Below, piece by piece: positions 1-7,800 of a stretch of 40,577 nt of DNA (position 1 is the first letter of the stretch; each line of letters opens with the position of its first letter). Under the pieces are notes generated by a model. That model was not told the DNA's origin. It was given only the letters and a program-made list of their open reading frames with translations, and searched no databases. This DNA comes from Micromonospora trifolii. GTDB lineage: Bacteria > Actinomycetota > Actinomycetes > Mycobacteriales > Micromonosporaceae. The translations under genes and the position numbers were made by a program. The DNA lies in contig NZ_JAKKFD010000018.1 in NCBI RefSeq assembly GCF_022229005.1, positions 1-40,577 on the forward strand. Reading direction: 5' to 3'.

Positions 1-87
1 GGTGAAGTGCCGAACCCGGAAGCTAAGCCCTCCAGCGCCGATGGTACTGCACTCGTGAGGGTGTGGGAGAGTAGGACGCCGCCGGAC
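1..87 (+). rRNA. rrf: 5S ribosomal RNA, 3' part
   Basis: The window opens inside a 5S rRNA. The conserved internal block CCGAACCCGGAAGCTAAG and the 3' segment GGGAGAGTAGGACGCCGCCG are both present. The first third of the molecule lies outside the window. The end at about 87 is set by the GCCGGAC tail, just before a strong terminator hairpin. This marks the distal end of an rRNA operon read on the plus strand. Confidence 0.93.
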
Positions 88-94
88 AATCTTC

Positions 95-132
95 CAGATT
101 AGGCCACCCCCATCGGGGGGTGGCCTAATCTG
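95..132 (+). terminator. rRNA operon terminator
   Basis: A perfect 17-bp stem (arms 95-111 and 116-132) with a 4-nt loop begins 8 bases after the 5S end, followed by CGTTTCCC. Position and stability fit an intrinsic terminator of the rRNA operon. Confidence 0.9.
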
Positions 133-244
133 CGTTTCCCTGTCTGGTTGATCGACCCGGGATCCTGATATGCGGGGCCACGGGACGACCGGTGAGGCCG
201 TGCACAGGGGTTCGACGCGCCCGAGGCCGCCAAGGTCACGCTCG

Positions 245-294
245 ATCCTGGTTGTAGTGGTGTCCGCACGTCGTGAGGCCACTACATTCAGGAT
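245..294. repeat. Imperfect inverted repeat in spacer
   Basis: Arms 245-260 (ATCCTGGTTGTAGTGG) and 279-294 pair over 16 nt with two mismatches around an 18-nt loop. The element is in the 300-bp spacer after the rRNA terminator, so termination is already provided for. It could be a dispersed intergenic repeat or a structured element; the sequence alone does not decide. Confidence 0.6.
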
Positions 295-300
295 GTTGCG

Positions 301-360
301 CGATCTTGCGGTCGGGCCACGGTTGGGCGGGCGTTTGCGACGACCGAAAGTGCAAGATCG
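301..360. repeat. Inverted repeat CGATCTTGC...GCAAGATCG
   Basis: CGATCTTGC (301-309) is complementary to 352-360. A second inner match, GGTCG (310-314) with CGACC (341-345), is offset by the six extra bases GAAAGT on the right side. No coding potential is seen between the arms. It follows directly after the 245-294 inverted repeat and may be part of the same compound element. Confidence 0.55.
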
Positions 361-364
361 AGGC

Positions 365-400
365 GGTCCAGGTCCAGGTCCAGGTTCAGGTCCAGGTCCA
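365..400. repeat. Hexamer tandem repeat GGTCCA x6
   Basis: Six head-to-tail copies of GGTCCA; the fourth is GGTTCA. The array ends 35 bases before the GTG of the small membrane protein gene, so it may overlap that promoter's upstream part. CTGGGC (404-409) and GCCCAG (415-420) form a short hairpin right after it. Confidence 0.85.
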
Positions 401-435
401 AGTCTGGGCCTGGCGCCCAGGGCTAGGCTCGGCCT

Positions 436-699
436 GTGGATGAGGTCCTGATATTTGCGGTCTTCGCGGGCTGCGTGGCGGCGATCCTGGGCACGCTCTG
501 GTGGCTCGCGTCCCGGGTCCGTCGTCGTGGCATCGGTGGCGAGGTCATGGGTCCGTTCGAGGAGATGTGGCACCCCGCGGCGCACAGATTCCGGGCCGAG
601 ATCCGGGTTCAGGAGAGTCGTACGGTGCCGATGCCACAGCAGGGCGGCAAGCGCAATGGGCGGGTGGGACTTCAGGACGTCTTCGGACCGCAGACGTAG
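436..699 (+). CDS. Small single-pass membrane protein, function unknown
   Basis: This 87-aa protein has one N-terminal membrane segment (about residues 4-25, IFAVFAGCVAAILGTLWWLA), then RVRRR as a cytoplasmic anchor and a soluble tail beginning near MGPFEEMWHPAAHRFRAEI. That tail pattern recurs in a small conserved actinobacterial family of unknown role (recalled, not searched). No Shine-Dalgarno precedes the GTG. A TAGGCT -10-like box at 424-429 lies six bases before the start, so the mRNA may be leaderless. The 3' end overlaps the convergent VanW gene by 28 bp. I assign no function. Confidence 0.75.
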   Translation: MDEVLIFAVFAGCVAAILGTLWWLASRVRRRGIGGEVMGPFEEMWHPAAHRFRAEIRVQESRTVPMPQQGGKRNGRVGLQDVFGPQT

Positions 700-2492
700 C
701 GGGGCTCGGCGTCGTAGCGCCAGGTGAACTTCTCCCGCTTGACCACCGCGCCGTCCTTCTTGATGACCCGGAAGGCGTCCTGGGTGAAGCCGTTGATGCC
801 ATTGGTCTCGATGCACGAGGGGCCGGGAGCCAGGTGGATCTGCTTCGGCGTCGTGATGTTGCGGCGTGGCCCGTACTCGGTCTTCACGCTGTCGTAGATC
901 TTCGTGCTCCAGATGGACACGGTGATCGTGCTGGACGTGTACGAGGTGTCGATGAGCACGCCGTACTCGGTGTTGTTGCGGAACTTGAAGTCCAGACTGG
1001 GCCAGAAGATTGTCGACTCGATGACCGCCGGGTACCTGTCGAACCAGTACGAGTGCGGCTTGTGCTCGACGTCCTCCAGGCCGGCGTAGTAGGTAGCGTT
1101 GAACAGCGTGGTGGTGAACTGCGAGGTGCCGCCGCCCACGCCCGGCACCAGTTTGCCGTCGAGGATGACAGGCGCGTCCCGGTAGCCCTGGGCGTAGCCG
1201 CGCTCGCCGGTGTGCCCGTTGAGCGAGAACGTCTTCCCGGGCAGCACGACGGTGCCGTCCACCTTCCTCGCGATGGTCGCGATGTTCTGGCTGCGCGACG
1301 AGGTCATGCCGCCGGTGAACCGGGTGGTGAAGGTCGACACCCGCTCCTTGATGCCCAGACCGGCGAGCTTCTCCCCGGTCAGCTGCGGCGGCGTCGGCTT
1401 CAACTCGCCGGTCACCTCGCGGCCGTCCGCCTTCGGTAGCACGGCCAGCAGGTCCCGACCGAGGGCTGCCGTGTCCAGCTGCTGCCCGGATCGCCCCTCC
1501 TTGGCCGTGGGCCGGCCACCGGAAATCGTCATGGTGGCGTCCTTCGGCGGCACCTCGATGGCGGCCAGCTTGTCGCCGAGCGCCGTCCTCAGGCGTTTGA
1601 CGTCCACCGAGGCGGTGAGCTTGCCGGTCTTGTCGGCGCCGAACCGGAGGCTCTTCGCGATGGCGGCGGGCGGGATCGTGACCTGGCCCTTGTTCGTGCG
1701 CAGGGTGACCGGCGCGGCGACGGCCGGCTTCGCCAGCTCGCTGACCATCCGGTCCAACTCCTCCGGGGTGGTCGCCGGGTGGGTCTCCACCAGGGGCACG
1801 GTGACCGGGGCGCCGGCCAACCAGCCGGTGCGGACCACCTCGGCGGAACGCTCCGGGTTGAGAGCCAGCCCGGGCTTGGGTTGTACGACCTTCGGCGTGG
1901 TGCCCTGATAGGCGATCGTCGGCATCGTCATGCCCTGGGCCTTGTCGCCGAGCACCTTACGGAGCGCGTCGTCCAACCGGCCCACGTCGACTGTCACCAC
2001 CGGCTCGACGGTGCGGGAGCCGACCAACCGGCTGACCGGGTGCGCGTCCGCCTCAGCGGCTGCCGCGACGGTCGCCGGCACGTCGACGGTCAGCCCCACG
2101 TCGGCCGGGTTGATCTCGGCGGTACGCCCGTCGACGGTGACCTTCAGCGGCGTGGCGAGCGTTGCCGCCCGGCGGTCCAGCTCAGCCCGCAACTCCCGGT
2201 CGGCGTCCGCGCGGCTCCGGCCGCCCAGTTCGGTGCCGAGCACGCTGGTGCCACGGGGAACGTCACCGGCGTACGCCCAGGCTCCGGCACCCGCCACGGC
2301 GGCGAGGACGCCACCGGTGATGCCGGAGGCGAGCAGCATCCGCACCCGACGCGGCCGGCGCGGGCCGCCGTCCGGCTCGCCGGGAGCGGCTGTGGTGGCC
2401 GGCTCGGGTCCATCGTCCGGCCAGGTGACCGCGGTGACCTGCACTGTGGGCCGGTCGTCGGCGGGTGGACTGTTTTCGCCGTACAGCGTCAC
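672..2492 (-). CDS. VanW family protein with peptidoglycan-binding-type repeats
   Basis: This 606-aa protein has an acidic, proline-rich cytoplasmic N-terminus, one membrane segment (about residues 52-74) and a large outer part. The outer part carries duplicated beta-rich modules of the kind found before VanW domains (PG_binding_4-like, roughly 85-360), then a VanW domain (about 385-520). The VanW domain includes LPGKTFSLNGHTGERGY and PGVGGGTSQFTTTLFNA, the family's GGGxSQ-type signature. VanW proteins are found in glycopeptide resistance clusters and in many envelope contexts; the biochemical role is not established. I chose the GTG at 2492 because GAGG lies just upstream; an ATG-type start 17 codons earlier is possible. 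It is divergent from nudC. Confidence 0.88.
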   Translation of the reverse strand: MTLYGENSPPADDRPTVQVTAVTWPDDGPEPATTAAPGEPDGGPRRPRRVRMLLASGITGGVLAAVAGAGAWAYAGDVPRGTSVLGTELGGRSRADADRELRAELDRRAATLATPLKVTVDGRTAEINPADVGLTVDVPATVAAAAEADAHPVSRLVGSRTVEPVVTVDVGRLDDALRKVLGDKAQGMTMPTIAYQGTTPKVVQPKPGLALNPERSAEVVRTGWLAGAPVTVPLVETHPATTPEELDRMVSELAKPAVAAPVTLRTNKGQVTIPPAAIAKSLRFGADKTGKLTASVDVKRLRTALGDKLAAIEVPPKDATMTISGGRPTAKEGRSGQQLDTAALGRDLLAVLPKADGREVTGELKPTPPQLTGEKLAGLGIKERVSTFTTRFTGGMTSSRSQNIATIARKVDGTVVLPGKTFSLNGHTGERGYAQGYRDAPVILDGKLVPGVGGGTSQFTTTLFNATYYAGLEDVEHKPHSYWFDRYPAVIESTIFWPSLDFKFRNNTEYGVLIDTSYTSSTITVSIWSTKIYDSVKTEYGPRRNITTPKQIHLAPGPSCIETNGINGFTQDAFRVIKKDGAVVKREKFTWRYDAEPRYVCGPKTS

Positions 2493-2674
2493 TGCAACCT
2501 CGATCGCCAGGGTGCCGCGGGAGGTCCTCCCTCCCGGAGGCACCTACGGTAACGAATGCCCGGCCGTCCTCGGGGGCTGCGCCCACCAGGCGCTGCTACC
2601 GCGTGTCGTTCGGCGTGTCGCACCGGTCCGGGGGCGGTGCCGACGGCGGACCGCCGACGTGGCACGGTGACCCT

Positions 2675-3592
2675 GTGGACACTGCGGAGCGGGTGTTGGC
2701 GTACGGGGGCGGATCGCTGGACCGGGCGGGCCCGTTGCGCACCGATCCGACGCGGTTGGGCGCGCTGCTCACCGAGTCGACCACAGTGCTGTTGCCGATG
2801 TGGCGGGACCGTTGTCTCGTCGACGGGCACGGCCCGGTTCGGCTCAGCGCGGAGCGGGCCGCACTGGTCCGGTCCGCCGCCGGCGAGACCGTCTTCCTGG
2901 GGCTCGACGGGGAGACCGCCGTGTTCGCCGCGGACCTCTCCGCGCTCCCCGAGCGGTCCGCCGTCGAGATGGCCGGTGCGGTGCGGTCCGTCGACGTGCG
3001 AGCACTGGTCGGGCGGCTCGAACCCGGCGACGCGGCCGTTCATGCGTACGCCAGGGGTCTGCTGCACTGGCACCGGCAGCAGCGATTCTGCGGGACGTGC
3101 GGTGCGCCGGCCGTCGCCGACGGCGGCGGGCACCTGCGGACCTGCACCGGGACGGAGTGCGAACGCCTGCTGTTCCCACGGATCGAGCCGGCGATCATCG
3201 TGTTGGTCGAGGCACCCGGTCGGTCGGGGCGCTGTCTGCTGGCCCGGCACGCGGGCGCGGCCGAGGACGCGTACTCGACGCTGGCCGGCTTCGTCGAGAT
3301 CGGCGAGAGCCTGGAGGACGCGGTCCGTCGGGAGATGGGCGAGGAGGCGGGCGTGACAGTCACCGACGTGACCTACCAGGGGTCACAGGCGTGGCCGTTC
3401 CCCGCCGGCCTGATGGTGGGCTTCCGGGCCACCGCCACCTCCGACGAGGTGCGCGTAGACGGCGAGGAGCTGCTGGAGGCCCGCTGGTTCACCCGGGCGG
3501 AGCTGCGGGACCGGGCGGCCTCGGGTCGTCCGCTCGGTCGGGTGGATTCGATCGACCACCGACTGCTGACGGACTGGCTCGCGGAGAGCTAG
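2675..3592 (+). CDS. nudC: NAD(+)/NADH diphosphatase, NudC type
   Basis: The 305-aa Nudix hydrolase is expected to cleave NADH or NAD+ (and possibly NAD-capped RNA) to NMNH/NMN plus AMP. A four-cysteine zinc ribbon (CGTCGAP...TCTGTEC, about residues 138-166) sits before the catalytic domain. The Nudix box GFVEIGESLEDAVRREMGEE (about 203-222) is complete. The downstream SQAWPFPAGLM matches the SQPWPFP signature that marks the NudC subgroup, with Ala for Pro. The open frame extends upstream, but GTG at 2675 begins the natural N-terminus. Its last 104 bases overlap the convergent flippase gene. Confidence 0.93.
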   Translation: MDTAERVLAYGGGSLDRAGPLRTDPTRLGALLTESTTVLLPMWRDRCLVDGHGPVRLSAERAALVRSAAGETVFLGLDGETAVFAADLSALPERSAVEMAGAVRSVDVRALVGRLEPGDAAVHAYARGLLHWHRQQRFCGTCGAPAVADGGGHLRTCTGTECERLLFPRIEPAIIVLVEAPGRSGRCLLARHAGAAEDAYSTLAGFVEIGESLEDAVRREMGEEAGVTVTDVTYQGSQAWPFPAGLMVGFRATATSDEVRVDGEELLEARWFTRAELRDRAASGRPLGRVDSIDHRLLTDWLAES

Positions 3593-4829
3593 TCGGCTCG
3601 GTCGCCGGAACCGGCGCGGGCCGACGGGCCGTCACCGCCATCAGCGCTGTGGTGACGATGGCAGTGCCCAGGGCAGCGAGGAGAAGACCGGGGACGCTGT
3701 GCGGCCGGAGGGTCGCGGTGACGGCCACCAGGCCGACCACGCCCACCCACAGCGGTGCCGCCGCCCAGCGTGCGCCGGCCGCGAGGCGGTCGTTGAGCAG
3801 GACGAACGTCACCGCGTAGAGCGCACCGACCGCCGCGAAGAGGGGCGCGTACCGGCCCAGGTGGTCGTAGTCGGGCCCACCGGCGAGGCGGAAGGCGAGC
3901 CCTCCGGCGAGCGTCGAGGCGAGGACCAGCACCAGGCCGCAGCCGCCCGTCACCGCGAGCGCAACCGTCCGGCTGCGCCGGTCACCGCGGGCCAGCCGAG
4001 GTAGGGCGAGAACGGCGGCGACCTGCGGCGCCCAGAGCGCGCCCTTGCTCAGGACGGTGCCGACCGAGTACGCCCCGGAATCCGACGGGGACAGCAGTTG
4101 TCGGGCCAGCAGCAGATCGGCGTAGGAGACGACGAGCATCGCCAGTGTCGCACCGCAGCCGGCAACGACCTGGGCGGCGGTCAGCCGTGGGGCGGTGGAC
4201 GACCGTCCGGGCTCACGGGCGAGTCGGGCCAGCACCGCCGGGGTGAGGGCGGCGGTCAACGCGCCGACCGCCAGCGCGCCGGTCGGTCCCGCGCCGAGCA
4301 GCAACCCGGCGATCACGCCGCCGTAGCGGCCGGCGGCGAGCACTGCCATCCCGATGGCGAGTCGTACGAAGCGCTGGCCACCCTGCAACTCCCCGAGGGA
4401 CCGGGAGGAGAGCACTATCGCCGCTGTGGTGACCGCCAGCAGCGCGGGCATCTCGACCGGGAGATCCAGGGCGGTGACCAGCAGTGGTGTCGCCGCGACG
4501 AGGGTTCCCGCGCACACGGCGGCGGTGACGGCTGTGAGCCGCCGGGTGTCGGAGGCACCGTGGCGGGAGTGGTGCACGGCGACGGCCAGTTGCAGGCCGA
4601 GCCCGGGCACACCGACGATGGCCACCAGCCCGAGGGCGGCGGCGAGCGCGCTGAGGTCGGCCGGGTCGAGTCGCCGGGCGGCCAGCACCGGCACCAGGTA
4701 GGCAAGGCCGTTGACGAGGACCCCGGCCACTGTGACGCTGACCCCGGCAGCGCCGAGGCCAGTGCTCCAGCCGCGTGTCAGCTCCGTCTGGGCCGTCTTC
4801 TCCCGACGGACGGGTAGTCGGGGGCTCAT
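3489..4829 (-). CDS. MOP-superfamily polysaccharide flippase-like membrane protein
   Basis: This 446-aa protein has about twelve hydrophobic segments and the layout of Wzx/PST-type lipid-linked sugar flippases. Conserved-looking stretches include AARRLDPADLSALAAALGL near the N-terminus and RYGGVIAGLLLGAGPTGAL in the middle. The C-terminal 40 residues are a hydrophilic Pro/Ser/Arg tail. The ATG overlaps the stop of the AftD-like gene (ATGA), so the two are translationally coupled and probably act on the same envelope glycan, for example exporting a lipid-linked precursor. Substrate is inferred from context only. The tail is encoded opposite the 3' end of nudC. Confidence 0.8.
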   Translation of the reverse strand: MSPRLPVRREKTAQTELTRGWSTGLGAAGVSVTVAGVLVNGLAYLVPVLAARRLDPADLSALAAALGLVAIVGVPGLGLQLAVAVHHSRHGASDTRRLTAVTAAVCAGTLVAATPLLVTALDLPVEMPALLAVTTAAIVLSSRSLGELQGGQRFVRLAIGMAVLAAGRYGGVIAGLLLGAGPTGALAVGALTAALTPAVLARLAREPGRSSTAPRLTAAQVVAGCGATLAMLVVSYADLLLARQLLSPSDSGAYSVGTVLSKGALWAPQVAAVLALPRLARGDRRSRTVALAVTGGCGLVLVLASTLAGGLAFRLAGGPDYDHLGRYAPLFAAVGALYAVTFVLLNDRLAAGARWAAAPLWVGVVGLVAVTATLRPHSVPGLLLAALGTAIVTTALMAVTARRPAPVPATEPTSSPRASPSAVGGRSNPPDRADDPRPPGPAAPPG

Positions 4830-7800
4830 GTGATCTCGGAGAAGGTCGGAAGCTGCCCGTCGGCTGGTCCGGCCGGTTCCGGCTCGGTCTCGTCCAGCTT
4901 GGCCGGGTATGGCTTCGGGTCCTCCGCGACCAGCGCGGCCGGCGCAACGGCTGCGGTCGCGGCGGTCGGCGTGGGCCAGCGTACCGGGCGTCGTCGGGCG
5001 GCGGTGGAGAGCCAGAGGGCACCCAGGGCGACGACGATCGTGAGTTGCACCAGCGCGTCGGTGTTCCGCCGCGTCGAATCGAGGTAGAGCAACCCGGCGA
5101 GCAGGACGAGCGCGCCGGGAAGCCAGGTCTCGACGGCCCGGCTGATCGTCCTGGCCCGACGTGGGTCGGCCGGCCACGGCAGGCGACGTGGGCCGGGTAC
5201 CGCCAGCATGAAACCCGCAGCGACCAGCAGACCGCCGATGAGGCCGCTCCACAGCACCAGCGCGGCGGCCCCGACCGCCAGCAGCGGCAGCGAGCGGGTG
5301 ACCCGGCGTCGGCCGCGCGGTACGACGGTCGCCGAGGCGCCCCCGCGAGGGTGTCGGGCGGGCAGCACCGCGAGCAGGACCACCACCGCGAGCAGGGTGC
5401 CGCCGAGGAGAAGCCCCGCCCGGTACGGGGTGTCCGGGGCGAAACGCAACAGCACCTCTCCGGAGGCGCCGGCGGGAAGGATCCAGCCCTGCTGCCACCC
5501 GTCCACCACCAGTGGTTTCAGCGTTCGCCCACCGAGGGTGGCCTGCCAGCCGGTGTTGGTGTTCTCCCGCACGGCGAGCACCCGGTTGACGGGATGACTG
5601 GCCACCCGTACCCGTCGCTCGGTGGCCTCCCAGGATTCGATCTCGGTGGCGCTGGCGGCCGGCGGGGTGGCCGTCGAGGCCGGCGTGGTCGTCCGGGGCA
5701 CCAGGGCGACCCGGACGGGTGAGGCCAACTGGCTCGGGGTGGCGACGATGCGGTGTTCCCCGCGGCCCAGGTCGAGCTGCCGGGGCGTGGCCCGGCCGCA
5801 CGGCGTCACCGGCATCTCGCGCATTTCCAGCAGGTCACGGAGCGTGCCGCGCAGCGTGGTGGTCACCCGCGCCGCGCCGATCTGGAGCGTCGGCCCCGAC
5901 CCGCAGGCCAGCGCCAGGGGTGTGTCGGGGCTCGGCCCGACGGTGGGCGCTCCGGGTAGCACTGTCACCTCACCGACCGCGACGGGCAACTTCTCCGGCA
6001 ACCGCAGCTTGTACGGGTCGGTGCTGGCGGCGGATGGCTTGTCGAGGAACTGGATGGTGATCTCGTCGGTCCGCATCGGCGGGTCCAGGCGGAGCAACCC
6101 GTCGTCGCCGAGCAGGCTGCTGCGGAAGCCGTCGTCGCCGACCACCCGCACACTGCCGAGCCGGGTGGCGGCTGTCTTGTCGTCGACGGTGAAGCGGAGC
6201 CCGCTGACAGTCTGCGGCTTGAGCCACTTCAGTCGCAGGATCGGTGCCTCGTCGTCGATCGCCGGTGACCAACTGGTGGCGGGGTTCCCGTCGAGCGCCG
6301 CCCCGGCCCGGCCGGTCGGGTCGGGCACGGCCGTCGAGGAGGCGCTGATCTGCGCCGCGAGGCGCAGCGGCTGCGCGTCGGTCACCACCTTGTCGAGGGC
6401 GTTGTCCAGGTCGGGGCCGGCCGTGGGCCGCGCCCACAGTTCGGCGTCGTACGCGCCGGCCGCCGGCAGGGTCAGGGTTCGGTCGATTGTGGACGCGTCC
6501 TCGGAACCACGGACGGCGTCGGTGGAGCAGCGCGGGTGCCCGTCGACGGAGAAGCAGGCCGGCGTGGTGGGTGCCGCCGACACGACGACGGTCGCCGGCC
6601 GGTCGGTGACGGGTGCGGCGGGCAGGACCAGGGTGCGGCTGGTCTGGATGCCCGGAACCTTGATCTCGGCGATGCCGACCGAGCCGTTTCCCAACGGGCG
6701 CAGGTCGTACGCGCTGTCGACCGCTACCCGGACCTCGCGGGTGGCGTGCACGCCGGGCAGTTCGAACACCATGTGGTCGCTGAACTGTTCGATGGTGCTG
6801 CTCTCGTACCCGGCGCTGACGGTCACAGTGGTGGGCAGGGCATCGGCCTTCAGGTCGAACCACACCTCGACCCGGGTCACCTTCGTCGGGTTGGCGAGTC
6901 CTGCCTCGATCCACTGCTGGTTGCTGGGCGAGTACGGCGCGGACTGCCAGGAGGTCGCCGGGTTGCCGTCCATCGCCGCGTACGGCTGGTGCTCGGGGCG
7001 GGCGCCGCCCGGAGAGTCCACCTGTGAGCGGGAGGTGGAGGTGCGGATCGCGTTGATGCCCTCGAAACGGGCGACGGTGGAGTGCTGGGCACCCCACTCG
7101 GGCAGGTAGTCGTGGGCGGGCGCGTCGACCTCGAAGGTGTCGTCGGCGGTCAGCGTCTGGGACGTGTTGTCGCGCAGCCCACCGAACGACACGTCGCGTC
7201 TGCGCAGCCCATCGGTCATCGCCACCGGCCCGGCGACGTCGGCGGTCGACGTGTCGCCGGCCAGGATGGTGGGCGCCGGGCCGAGCTGCCCCGCCGCGGC
7301 GAGGTCGAGCAGTGACTCGGGGCCGCCCACCACTGTTGTCACGTCGGTTCTGTCGTAGGCGACCACCGGCTCGACGGGCCGGTCGACCCGGTAGACCTCC
7401 AGCGCCCGGACGGGCACGTCGAGCCCATGGTCGCGGAACTCGTCGGGAGACGAGGGCCCGCCGCGAAGGGGGCCGAAGGACGTGACGCGGGTCAGCCCGG
7501 GTGAGCGTTCCAGCGCCTGCCGGACCACCGCTGGGCGGGCCGTGTCGGAGCGGCCGTGGTCGAGGTCGGCGCGGAACAGGACGTGACTGATCCCGGATCG
7601 GGCCAGCAGGTCCGCCAGTCCGGTCGACCCGGCGCCGGTGGCGAGCGTCGACTCGATCGCGTCCAGCAGCCGGATCGTCGTCGGCGGGGTGAAGGGGATG
7701 GCGTTGCGTACCGCCCACCGGCTGTTGAGCAGCGGCTGGGTGATCTCGTCGGTGGTGTTGCCCCAGTCGTACGACGGGAAGCGTGCCCCGGGCACGACGA

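Noticed and set aside
365..400. Hexamer array as a possible CRISPR or iteron array
   Set aside because: Units are 6 bp with no spacers, there are no cas or rep genes, and copies are directly abutting.
501..1439. A 312-codon plus-strand frame opposite the VanW gene
   Set aside because: Composition is typical of an antisense shadow, and the VanW motifs in the other strand are unambiguous.
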